Part shown: positions 1 to 6,297 of the stretch, piece by piece
Position numbering within the stretch: the stretch's first letter is position 1
Layout: each line of letters opens with the position of its first letter
Assembly (NCBI GenBank): GCA_030433225.1
Contig: JAUIMD010000092.1
Location: 1 to 7,430 of the forward strand
Length of the DNA stretch: 7,430 bases
Reading direction: 5' to 3'
DNA from: Bacteroidia bacterium
GTDB taxonomy: Bacteria; Bacteroidota; Bacteroidia; Bacteroidales; UBA5342
Position numbers and translations under genes: made by a program
The notes under the pieces: generated by a model
Told to the model about the DNA's origin: nothing
Databases searched by the model: none
Seen by the model: the letters and a program-made list of their open reading frames with translations, nothing else

Positions 1-1766
1 CCATGGGAATAGTGACCAATCATGAAAATTTTTCCACCCAAATGAAAATGGTGGGAGAAAGTGAGGTCACGGTTGTTTCAGATGCGTACACCCTTTTTAC
101 CGGGAAACAAACCCATTACGAATACTCAGCAAATTCAAAACGCTATTTCCTTGAAAATGCGAATGGAAAGCAAATGGTAATCGCGTTTCAGGTTTCCAAT
201 AACGGGGTGGCCTTTCGTTACCAATTCCCGGAAAAAGATAGCACAGAATACACCGTTCTGGACGAAAAAACCGGTTTTCAATTTCCTTCTGATGCAAAAG
301 CGTGGCTGCAACATTTAGCCGAAGTCAACACGGGCTGGAGCGAAACCAACCCCTCTTACGAAGAGCATTACATGCAGGAAATTCCGGTGGGAACGCCTTG
401 TCCAACCAAGGCCGGCTGGGCATTTCCTTCCCTGTTTAAATCGGGCAACACCTGGGTGCTGATTTCTGAAACCGGGGTGGATAAAACGCACCATGCCTCT
501 CGCCTGGCACCGGTTTCTGAAGGTGGATTGTATAAAATTGGTCAACCCATGACAGAAGAGGTGATTACCGGGGAAGGCTTGCTTTCTACTTCATCATTGC
601 CATGGAATTTGCCGTGGCGAATCATTGCTTTGGGCAATAACCTGGGTAATATTGTGGAGTCCACTTTAGGAACCGATCTGGCATATTCCATCTCGCTTGC
701 CGATACGTCGTGGATTAAGCCCGGCATAGCTTCCTGGAGCTGGGCGTTGTTAAAGGACAATTCCATCAAATACGACATCCAAAAACGGTTTATCGATTAT
801 GCCGCCGACATGAACTGGCAATATTGCCTGGTGGATGTGAACTGGGACCGCAACGAGGGAATGGGCTACGAAAAAACCGAAGAACTGGCTCAATACGCAC
901 TTTCTAAAGGCGTAGGACTTATTCTATGGTACAATTCTTCCGGCGATTGGAACTCAACACCGTACACCCCAAAAAGCAACTTGCTGACCCGTGAACAACG
1001 TTTGGCAGAGTTTGCACGACTCGAAAAAATGGGCGTAAAAGGCGTAAAAGTGGACTTTTTTGCCGGCGACGGACAATCGGTGATGGAATTCTATCAGGAC
1101 ATTCTGGAAGATGCCGCGCAATTTCATTTGCTGGTGAATTTTCATGGAGCCACCATTCCGCGTGGATGGCAGCGCACCTACCCCAACCTGATGACGATGG
1201 AATCCATTAAAGGCTTTGAATTCATCACGTTTGGACAGCCCGATGCCGACCTACAAGCCAACCATTGCGCCATGATGCCGTTTACCCGCAACGTGTACGA
1301 TCCCATGGATTTTACCCCGATGTGCTTTACGGAAATTCCGAACATCAACCGGGTAACGACGAATGGTTTTGAACTGGCACTTCCCTTCTTGTATACATCT
1401 GGCATTCAGCACATGGCAGAAACGGATGAAGGCATACAAACCGTCCCCAATTATATTTTGGATATTTTAAAAGACATCCCCACCCGCTGGGACGCTACCA
1501 AATTTATTGACGGATACCCCGGAAAACTGGCGGTAATTGCCCGTAAAAGTGGAGATACCTGGTACGTGGCCGGTATTAACGGTGAAAATGTAGAGAAAGA
1601 TTTGTCCCTGGATTTATCCGCGCTTGGCACACACCTCAACGGCTTGCTCATTGAAGACGGCGAAAGCAACCGGGAGTTTAAACAAAGTGCCTTCTTCCTG
1701 CAAACCCGCGATAAACTAAACATTACACTAAAAGGCAATGGCGGTTTTTTACTGAAAGTGAAGTAA
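1..1766 (+). CDS. GH97 family alpha-glycosidase (retaining, alpha-galactosidase-like subgroup), 5' end outside the window
   Basis: Glycoside hydrolase family 97 exo-enzyme, probably periplasmic, removing alpha-linked sugars (galactose or glucose) from oligosaccharides. The frame is open to the left edge. The ATG at position 3 lies inside the N-terminal beta-sandwich and is unlikely to be the true start; the family is usually about 650-700 aa, so roughly 70-100 residues including a signal peptide are missing. Counting from that ATG (587 aa): the beta-sandwich runs to about 235, the (beta/alpha)8 barrel about 236-490 (opening at WIKPGIASWSW, 237-247), and a C-terminal beta domain about 495-587. 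Asp351 in GVKVDFF fits the nucleophile of retaining GH97 enzymes, and Glu400 in NLMTMES fits the conserved acid. The position where inverting SusB-type enzymes carry a base Glu (HE) is His381-Gly382 here, which also argues for the retaining group. No SusC/SusD genes are in view. The exact sugar cannot be read from sequence. Confidence 0.93.
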   Translation, partial: MGIVTNHENFSTQMKMVGESEVTVVSDAYTLFTGKQTHYEYSANSKRYFLENANGKQMVIAFQVSNNGVAFRYQFPEKDSTEYTVLDEKTGFQFPSDAKAWLQHLAEVNTGWSETNPSYEEHYMQEIPVGTPCPTKAGWAFPSLFKSGNTWVLISETGVDKTHHASRLAPVSEGGLYKIGQPMTEEVITGEGLLSTSSLPWNLPWRIIALGNNLGNIVESTLGTDLAYSISLADTSWIKPGIASWSWALLKDNSIKYDIQKRFIDYAADMNWQYCLVDVNWDRNEGMGYEKTEELAQYALSKGVGLILWYNSSGDWNSTPYTPKSNLLTREQRLAEFARLEKMGVKGVKVDFFAGDGQSVMEFYQDILEDAAQFHLLVNFHGATIPRGWQRTYPNLMTMESIKGFEFITFGQPDADLQANHCAMMPFTRNVYDPMDFTPMCFTEIPNINRVTTNGFELALPFLYTSGIQHMAETDEGIQTVPNYILDILKDIPTRWDATKFIDGYPGKLAVIARKSGDTWYVAGINGENVEKDLSLDLSALGTHLNGLLIEDGESNREFKQSAFFLQTRDKLNITLKGNGGFLLKVK

Positions 1767-1801
1767 TTCCGATTTTTTAAACCGAGGCTATTTTATACCA
1801 T

Positions 1802-1840
1802 AAAACAAACTGCCGGTTGAAGTGACCGGCAGTTTGTTTT
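1802..1840. terminator. Bidirectional intrinsic terminator between convergent genes
   Basis: A perfect 16-bp stem (arms 1802-1817 and 1825-1840) surrounds a 7-nt loop, TGAAGTG. The core is ACTGCCGGT/ACCGGCAGT. The left arm begins AAAACAAA and the right arm ends TTTGTTTT, so a U-rich tail follows the GC core on either strand. It sits 35 bp after the GH97 stop and 38 bp beyond the stop of the minus-strand HNH gene, where it can serve both transcripts. Confidence 0.92.
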
Positions 1841-1878
1841 GATATATTTAATGGAATTCTAACCTTTAGTATTAAAAA

Positions 1879-2427
1879 TTACTTTTCGCTTACAGAGCCC
1901 CAATTCTCGCCACTTTTAATGCGGTATAACTGCATTTCGGAAATGCCGAATCGTTTGGCCAGCATTTTCATGCGGGTTTTTCGATTGGGGTCGTTTATTT
2001 TACGTTTCAGCAGGCGCACTTTGGCTTCGTCCAGTTTTGCGTAAGTACGTTTGCGTTCGGCGTTTTTGTATATGGGGTTGTTGTATTGATGCTCTTCCTT
2101 CTCTTTTTTGGTAGCCCATTTCAGGTTTTGCACCCGGTTGTCGGTTTTGTCGTAATTCAGGTGAATCACAAACTCGCCATCTTCCTGATTCAAAAAATGT
2201 TGCGCCACCAGTTTATGCACATATCTACTGGTAGCTTTTCCGTTCACACGCTGACGTAAAGGCAGGTTTTGGTACCCGTTGATGTAGTACTTTTTTACCA
2301 GAAATTCTTTCTCGCCTTTACAGTTCAGAATTCGCCCGTAATTGGAAATCTTAAATTTTTCGTGGGGTGCAATGGCATCATCAAAAATTATCTCTTTCCA
2401 TTCTTCGTTCCAATAACTTTGTATCAT
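1879..2427 (-). CDS. NUMOD4-HNH protein with C-terminal helix-turn-helix
   Basis: This 182-aa protein has three parts. A NUMOD4-like segment lies at about 5-35 (EEWKEI, then FKISNYGRI). An HNH_3-type nuclease fold spans about 68-113, with His71 in YVHKLVAQHF, His89 in FVIHLNYDKTDN, Asn97, Asn101 in NLKWAT and His113. A basic HTH-like tail at about 128-180 includes MLAKRFGISEMQLYRIKSG. Classical homing HNH enzymes have Asn or Asp just before the catalytic His; here it is Ile88, so cleavage is plausible but uncertain. From memory, similar stand-alone proteins are chromosomal in many Bacteroidota, which would suggest a resident DNA-binding protein rather than a fresh mobile element. There is no intron or intein around it. 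It begins 29 bp after the peroxiredoxin stop with no obvious promoter, so co-transcription is likely. The start is ATG at 2427, with GAGAG directly before it as a poor ribosome site. Confidence 0.85.
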   Translation of the reverse strand: MIQSYWNEEWKEIIFDDAIAPHEKFKISNYGRILNCKGEKEFLVKKYYINGYQNLPLRQRVNGKATSRYVHKLVAQHFLNQEDGEFVIHLNYDKTDNRVQNLKWATKKEKEEHQYNNPIYKNAERKRTYAKLDEAKVRLLKRKINDPNRKTRMKMLAKRFGISEMQLYRIKSGENWGSVSEK

Positions 2428-2456
2428 CTCTCTATAACTTTAATCATTTCAGGAAT

Positions 2457-3029
2457 TTACAGGGATTGCAACACCTGAATTACCGCCTTACTGTCTTCCG
2501 CGGCATTTACTGTGGTGGATTTGTACACCACTTTTTTATTCTTGTCAATTACAAATGTCCAGCGCGATGAGGTAGATTCCCGCTTAAGCTGGTATTTTAT
2601 TCCGTTTATTTCTCTTTCAATGGTTTTTTCTTCCCTCGAATTTGGTACGCCAAACGCCTCAGCCACTTTGCCATCCGGATCGCTGAGCAGGGTAAAGTTC
2701 AGGTTGTGGGCTTCCTTAAACAACTGCAGGTTTTTTACTTCATCTCCGCTTATTCCAACAACCACGGCATTCAGCGAATCGAGTTTGGAAAGGTCGTCGC
2801 GATAGGCACAGGCCTGTTTGGTACAGCCACCGGTCATAGCGGCCGGATAGAAATACACCACCAGATTTTTATTTCCTAACACCTGGTCGGCCTTCCATTC
2901 CTTGCCTTGATCATCTTTAGCATGAAAGGAAGAAACAGCATCGCCCACCTTTACCTCTTTACCCTGTACGTGTAAGCAAAAAACACTCAGGAAAAGCAAG
3001 CCAAATACACGTAAAACTGAGGAAATCAT
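2457..3029 (-). CDS. Exported PrxQ/BCP-type peroxiredoxin
   Basis: Thiol peroxidase of the AhpC-TSA/PrxQ (BCP) class, which reduces hydrogen peroxide and organic peroxides. With the ATG at 3029 it has 190 aa, opening with a hydrophobic signal peptide (MISSVLRVFGLLFLSVF) that may end near HVQG; periplasmic location is inferred. Numbering from the longest frame (TTG at 3065, 202 aa): peroxidatic Cys81 in MTGGCTKQAC, Thr78 three residues before it, candidate resolving Cys86 five residues after it, and conserved Arg168 in SSRWTFVID. The usual TPGC motif is TGGC here. I prefer the ATG at 3029 because AAGG (3035-3038) lies 5 nt upstream and the signal peptide then has normal length; ATG 3062 and TTG 3065 remain possible and would add a Lys-containing N-region. 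The lipobox fit at LSVFC is poor. The HNH gene follows after 29 bp. The regenerating thiol partner is not in the window. Confidence 0.9.
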   Translation of the reverse strand: MISSVLRVFGLLFLSVFCLHVQGKEVKVGDAVSSFHAKDDQGKEWKADQVLGNKNLVVYFYPAAMTGGCTKQACAYRDDLSKLDSLNAVVVGISGDEVKNLQLFKEAHNLNFTLLSDPDGKVAEAFGVPNSREEKTIEREINGIKYQLKRESTSSRWTFVIDKNKKVVYKSTTVNAAEDSKAVIQVLQSL

Positions 3030-3189
3030 TACTGCCTTGAATTTGGTGAAAAACAAAACCATCAATTTAATAACAAATAAAATATAAAAACGTTTGCTGG
3101 CATTGGTTTTTCTTTGGTTGCTGCCACATTTCGTTTAAAAAAGGCACTGTTACAGGAGAGGGGATATTGAATTGTAAAATGAACAGAAC
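3030..3189. other. Intergenic region upstream of the peroxiredoxin gene
   Basis: This AT-rich stretch lies between the small-gene terminator and the peroxiredoxin start and must hold the peroxiredoxin promoter, unless transcription reads through. The only candidate I see is a near-match to the Bacteroidota -7 box on the minus strand (TTTATTTG, close to 3078-3085, one mismatch) without a convincing -33 TTG. If that is the promoter, its start point would lie close to the ATG at 3062. That is workable for the downstream ATG at 3029. I see no riboswitch or small ORF in it. Confidence 0.35.
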
Positions 3190-3216
3190 AAAAAAAGGAT
3201 GACAAAATTGCCATCC
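3190..3216 (-). terminator. Intrinsic terminator after the GPxAKN repeat gene
   Basis: On the minus strand, GGATGGCA (3216-3209) pairs with TGTCATCC (3204-3197), including one G-T wobble, around a 4-nt loop. Seven consecutive T residues (3196-3190) follow. The hairpin begins about 27 bp after the stop of the small exported-protein gene and separates that gene from the peroxiredoxin unit. Confidence 0.9.
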
Positions 3217-3243
3217 CCGAAAATGTAAACATAACGGCAGAAT

Positions 3244-3609
3244 CTATTTCTCCCCGGCCGCTTCGTTCTCCACGTATTGCGGATCAGAAAGTTCCGGAGT
3301 ATTTTCTACGTTATTATTTTTATGATACTTATAGTTTTTGGCCGCAGGTCCTTTTAAAGCAACGCGTTCTCCCTCGAGGGTTACACTTGTTTTGGCTGCG
3401 TCATCTGAGGCCTTTGCCCAGGTTTGATTGTTCTTGGCGGTAGGACCCGTCACCTTTTCTTTTTCTGCTGTGTGCGCCTTGTTGCTGTTGGTCTTATTTA
3501 TCCAAACTTTGTTGTTTTTTGCTTTTGGCCCATACACTTTGCTGGTTTGAGCAACACTTACTGAAACACCGAACGCTAACACTGCTAATACTGCTAATAC
3601 CTTTTTCAT
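3244..3609 (-). CDS. Small exported protein with three GPxAKN repeats, function unknown
   Basis: I do not recognise a characterised family. The 121-aa product opens with a typical signal peptide (MKKVLAVLAVLAFGVSVSVA, probable cut after Ala20 before QTSK). The mature part is about 100 residues, very hydrophilic, with no cysteine and no second membrane segment. It carries three copies of a short motif: KVYGPKAKNNKVW (24-36), KVTGPTAKNNQTW (52-64) and ALKGPAAKNYKYH (84-96). The consensus is GPxAKN followed by an aromatic or His three to four residues later, with GP starts 28 and 32 residues apart. Linkers are Lys/Asn/Ser-rich and the tail is acidic (ENTPELSDPQYVENEAAGEK). It has no obvious catalytic residues and may be a disordered periplasmic or surface binding protein. 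The ATG at 3609 is preceded by an A-rich stretch (TTTATAAAG). It is monocistronic: its own terminator follows, and 176 bp with operator-like repeats lie upstream, next to a response-regulator gene. Confidence 0.85.
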   Translation of the reverse strand: MKKVLAVLAVLAFGVSVSVAQTSKVYGPKAKNNKVWINKTNSNKAHTAEKEKVTGPTAKNNQTWAKASDDAAKTSVTLEGERVALKGPAAKNYKYHKNNNVENTPELSDPQYVENEAAGEK

Positions 3610-3676
3610 CTTTATAAATTTTGTGTGCTACAGTTTCACCTTTGCGGCCTATAAACCCGTGCACTGGTTAGTAACT

Positions 3677-3691
3677 TTTTACACTGTAAAA
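3677..3691. promoter_or_regulatory. Operator-like 15-bp palindrome upstream of the repeat-protein gene
   Basis: TTTTACA (3677-3683) and TGTAAAA (3685-3691) form a perfect 7-bp inverted repeat around a single central base. It overlaps TACTTTTA on the minus strand (3694-3687), a one-mismatch version of the Bacteroidota -7 box TAnnTTTG. A protein bound here could control access to that promoter. No good -33 TTG is seen, so the promoter assignment is weak; the symmetry itself is certain. Confidence 0.45.
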
Positions 3692-3712
3692 GTATGCAGA
3701 TGAACAGCCTGG

Positions 3713-3733
3713 TACCATTCGGGGAAAATGGTA
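3713..3733. repeat. 7-bp inverted repeat in the 176-bp intergenic region
   Basis: TACCATT (3713-3719) and AATGGTA (3727-3733) are perfect inverted copies separated by 7 bp. Centre-to-centre spacing of the half-sites is 14 bp. It lies about 104 bp upstream of the repeat-protein start codon, a plausible position for an activator site. No poly-T tract follows on either strand, so a terminator is unlikely. Confidence 0.4.
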
Positions 3734-3751
3734 AATATTTTTACCCAACAT

Positions 3752-3785
3752 TACGTAGCCCAACCTACGTGGAAATACGTAGGTT
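3752..3785. promoter_or_regulatory. ACGT-core repeat array with 9-bp inverted repeat, just after the response-regulator stop
   Basis: AACCTACGT (3762-3770) and ACGTAGGTT (3777-3785) form a perfect 9-bp inverted repeat with a 6-bp spacer, ending one base past the response-regulator stop codon. A third related copy, TACGTAG, lies at 3752-3758. The three ACGT cores are centred near 3754.5, 3768.5 and 3778.5, so 14 and 10 bp apart. Paired heptamer-like half-sites are typical of NarL/LuxR-type regulators, so this could be a site for the neighbouring regulator. It might instead be an mRNA hairpin at the end of the operon, but no T-tract follows it on the minus strand. Confidence 0.45.
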
Positions 3786-4406
3786 TTACAACAAGCCTAA
3801 CGAACTGGCTTTATTAATCAGCTCTGCTGTATTTTGAACGTCCAGTTTTTTTAAAATGTTGCTGCGGTGTGTTTCTACGGTTCGTACACTTACAATGAGG
3901 TCTGCGGCAATTTCTTTGGCCGTTTTTCCTTGTGCCACAAGCTTAAGAATTTCGGTTTCGCGTTTGGATAGTTGACGGATATCTTCCTCAACCGTAACGG
4001 TTTCAATCATGAGTTCGGAAATGTCCTGGTTCACGTACTTTTTACCACGGTATACTTGTTCAACGGCTGCTTTCAGTTCGCTGGCATCGCAGTCTTTCAG
4101 TAAATACCCATAAGCTCCGTTTCGGATGGCTTTCAGCACGTATTGCCCTTCTTTATGCATGGTAAGCACAATGCAGCGCACTTCCGGAAACCGCTTTTTA
4201 CACATGGCAACGGCCTCCAGCCCATTTATTTTACCCATTGATATGTCAATTAAAGCCACATCTACCTCCGTTTGTTGCAAATCTTCCAGCAGTTCTTCAG
4301 CCGACCCGTTTTGAAGTACTACTTCAAATCCGGGTGCATTGCTAAGCAGCATGGCAATTCCGCTTCTAAAAAGTTCGTGATCGTCGGTTATGCTAACGCG
4401 TATCAT
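3786..4406 (-). CDS. NarL/LuxR-family DNA-binding response regulator
   Basis: This 206-aa cytoplasmic transcription factor has a complete receiver domain (about 1-120) with acidic pair Asp8/Asp9, phospho-acceptor Asp54 (ALIDISM), Thr82 (VLTMH), switch Tyr101 and Lys104 (YLLKD). A LuxR-type helix-turn-helix follows at about 144-206 (LSKRETEILKLVAQGKTAKEIA, then VSVRTVETHRSNILKKL). Length is normal for the family. Its ATG overlaps the kinase stop by 4 bp (ATGA, 4406-4403), which indicates translational coupling and a cognate pair. Targets cannot be read from the protein. The nearest candidate is the repeat-rich gap just downstream, ahead of the GPxAKN gene. No intrinsic terminator with a T-tract follows, so some read-through into that gene is possible. 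Confidence 0.96.
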   Translation of the reverse strand: MIRVSITDDHELFRSGIAMLLSNAPGFEVVLQNGSAEELLEDLQQTEVDVALIDISMGKINGLEAVAMCKKRFPEVRCIVLTMHKEGQYVLKAIRNGAYGYLLKDCDASELKAAVEQVYRGKKYVNQDISELMIETVTVEEDIRQLSKRETEILKLVAQGKTAKEIAADLIVSVRTVETHRSNILKKLDVQNTAELINKASSLGLL

Positions 4407-6145
4407 GTATAGTTTTGTGTTGAAATTTCTACTTCTATGGTTGTTCCATTCTCATCCGATTGCAAGTCCCACAACCCATTAAACATGTGTACCCGCTCCT
4501 TCATGTTTAATAGGCCGTTGCCCAGCTGCACCCGTGTTGTATCAAACCCCGTACCATTGTCCTGGATAAATACATTTACCTGGTTTTCAAATTCGGTGAC
4601 GGATACCTTAATTTCGGAGGCATCGGCATATTTTAAGGCATTGTTTACCGCCTCCTGGATAATGCGAAAAAGATTAAGCGCTATTTCGTGTGGGATATGG
4701 CTGCCGGGTTCCATGGAAGATTGAAAGGTAATTTTTACCGTTGAGGCTGCAAATTGCAGGTTCAGAAAATTCTCAATGGCTGCCACTAAGCCAAAATCCT
4801 TGAGTACCGAAGGCATCAGGTTAACGGATATCTTTCGTACCTCTTCAATAATATGGCGGATTAATGCCACCAGCTCTGGCTGCGATTGTGTAGGATTGGT
4901 ATTTTGCTCCACCAGTAGCTTTAGGTTGGTGAGCAGTGGCCCAATGCTATCGTGCAATTCGCGTGACAACCGGGCACGTTCTTTTTCTTCGCCTGCTACC
5001 AGCTGACGTTGGTTTTTCAGCAACAGGGCATGTTCCCGTTCTTTTAGTTCCTGCAATTGGTTTTTCATGTGGTTTAACGCGCTCACCAAGGCATCTTTTT
5101 CGCCCCGCATAGGCATATCTCTGTCAAAAGTTCCCAGTGCTATTTGGTGGGCAAACGCAATAATGCGGTCGCTGGCCTCCACAAATGTTTCAAGGGTATC
5201 AAACAGGTTCCCGATTTCATCCTTGCTTTTCCACCGTTCCACCTGTGTTTTTTCTCCCATAGAAATTTTGTGCAGTACCGTTTGTACTTTCAATATGGGT
5301 TTTACGATGAGTTGTGCCAAAAAATTGGAGCCCAGCAACACCCCTATAAAAATAAGTACAGAAAGTCCGTAAATCTGGAGCTCCATTTGCCGCATGGGCT
5401 GCAAGGCCTCCACCTTATCAATTTCAGAAAGTACCACCCAATTTAGACCCTTGTAATGGAAAGGAGCAAACGAGCTCAACACTTCCTTACCGCGATAATC
5501 GAGGTGGATTGTGGTGCCCTGCTTATTGGCCAAAGCAGCATGAACGGCCGATGTTGCCGAATGGATTTTGGTAGGAACTGAATCCGGAAAAAAGCGGGAT
5601 ACGGTTCTTAAAAGCTGGTCTTCGCCCACAATGTAGGTTTCGCCGGTGGCGCCCATTCCGGTACGTTCAAAAAGAATTTGTTGGATGCGCACAGGCGTGG
5701 AGTAAAAGGTGTAGCGCATATATCCTTCCTGCAATGAATAGGCCAGGTGGATTTTCCCGTCGCCCACCTCCTGACTAATGTCTGTAATCCTTACCGAATC
5801 CGGATGATAGGGCTGGGAAGTCGCCATTTCCTGTTCCATCACAATGGAATCGATGTGTACAAATTCATCGGCAGCCAGCGCATCTAAATATTCCTCATTA
5901 TCAATATGGCTTAGCATGCGTTCTATTTCATGCACGTGGCCATCGAGCAGGTTGGTAATTTGGATGGTTTTAAGGTGGCGAATGGACGACAGTTGCAGAA
6001 AAATACGGTTTTGCAGGGCCTCTTTAAATTGCAAAATATGCACAATGGATACCACCCCAATTAATATGAGGGCAAAGGCATTGAGGATAAGCGCAATTTT
6101 GTAGCCTATTTTGAGGTTTCGTATGGATGTGAGTAACGATTTCAT
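4403..6145 (-). CDS. Membrane sensor histidine kinase: Cache - HAMP x2 - HisKA_3 - HATPase_c
   Basis: NarX/DegS-like kinase, partner of the overlapping response regulator. Numbering is from the longest frame (585 aa, TTG at 6160). TM1 is at about 20-42. A periplasmic Cache-like sensor domain spans about 43-258, with the signature GATGETYIVGEDQLLRTVSRF-like stretch near 170-190. TM2 is at about 262-284. HAMP follows at about 285-330 (IVKPI, then SKDEIGNLFDTLE), then a second HAMP-like unit at about 332-372 (HQIALGTFDRDMPMRGEKDAL). HisKA_3 has phospho-accepting His403 in SRELHDSIGPLL. HATPase_c shows the N-box QEAVNNALKYA (Glu503, Asn507), DNGTGFD (Asp534) and GNGLLNMKERV. I choose the ATG at 6145 (580 aa, beginning MKSLL) because GGAAAG (6153-6158) lies 7 nt upstream; the TTG at 6160 is less likely. 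All catalytic boxes look intact. The ligand is unknown; Cache domains generally bind small molecules such as amino or organic acids. Confidence 0.95.
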   Translation of the reverse strand: MKSLLTSIRNLKIGYKIALILNAFALILIGVVSIVHILQFKEALQNRIFLQLSSIRHLKTIQITNLLDGHVHEIERMLSHIDNEEYLDALAADEFVHIDSIVMEQEMATSQPYHPDSVRITDISQEVGDGKIHLAYSLQEGYMRYTFYSTPVRIQQILFERTGMGATGETYIVGEDQLLRTVSRFFPDSVPTKIHSATSAVHAALANKQGTTIHLDYRGKEVLSSFAPFHYKGLNWVVLSEIDKVEALQPMRQMELQIYGLSVLIFIGVLLGSNFLAQLIVKPILKVQTVLHKISMGEKTQVERWKSKDEIGNLFDTLETFVEASDRIIAFAHQIALGTFDRDMPMRGEKDALVSALNHMKNQLQELKEREHALLLKNQRQLVAGEEKERARLSRELHDSIGPLLTNLKLLVEQNTNPTQSQPELVALIRHIIEEVRKISVNLMPSVLKDFGLVAAIENFLNLQFAASTVKITFQSSMEPGSHIPHEIALNLFRIIQEAVNNALKYADASEIKVSVTEFENQVNVFIQDNGTGFDTTRVQLGNGLLNMKERVHMFNGLWDLQSDENGTTIEVEISTQNYT

Positions 6146-6201
6146 TGGCTTACTTTCCAACTTCAGCAGATTTTAATGTGCCATCTACCAAACAAAACTG
6201 A

Positions 6202-6209
6202 CAAATATA
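6202..6209 (-). promoter_or_regulatory. Candidate -7 promoter box for the two-component operon
   Basis: TATATTTG on the minus strand is a perfect match to the Bacteroidota primary-sigma -7 consensus TAnnTTTG. About 19-21 bp upstream the sequence reads TTTAGG, a weak match to the -33 TTG element. The inferred start point near 6195 would give the kinase mRNA a leader of about 50 nt to the ATG at 6145. Confidence 0.55.
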
Positions 6210-6297
6210 ACGGAAAAGTACCCACCTAAATCTTAAAAAAGCTAAAGCAAAATCTCTTGTAGCTTATAGGAAACCCGGCCAGCTAAAGAAAAAAGAG
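6210..6297. other. Gap between dehydrogenase stop and kinase promoter, no clear terminator
   Basis: I find no GC-rich hairpin followed by a T-tract here. There are only short features: TAGCT/AGCTA arms with a long loop, and two direct copies of AGCTAAAG (6240-6247 and 6281-6288). The dehydrogenase transcript may therefore end by Rho or partly run on into the kinase gene. Confidence 0.35.

Noticed and set aside
3..5. ATG at the left edge as the true start of the GH97 gene
   Set aside because: It lies within the conserved N-terminal beta-sandwich, leaves no signal peptide, and makes the protein shorter than the family norm; the frame is open to the edge.
2269..2805. Plus-strand open frames opposite the HNH and peroxiredoxin genes
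   Set aside because: They lie antisense to well-supported coding sequences and show no recognisable domain.
2973..2990. Lipobox in the peroxiredoxin leader (LSVFC)
   Set aside because: Val and Phe at -2 and -1 do not fit the small-residue requirement of lipoprotein signal peptidase sites, so a plain signal peptide is more likely.
3762..3785. Intrinsic terminator for the response-regulator gene
   Set aside because: The 9-bp stem is perfect but has no T-tract after it on the minus strand, so termination is not well supported.
5844..6104. Plus-strand frame opposite the kinase sensor domain, and similar frames at 4437-4724, 4776-5006 and 5067-5446
   Set aside because: The composition (Ser/Arg/Cys-rich, no domain) is that of a reverse-frame shadow of the kinase gene.
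6240..6288. Direct repeat AGCTAAAG x2 as a mobile-element footprint
   Set aside because: Eight bases in an AT-rich gap, with no element between the copies and no inverted ends; chance is sufficient.
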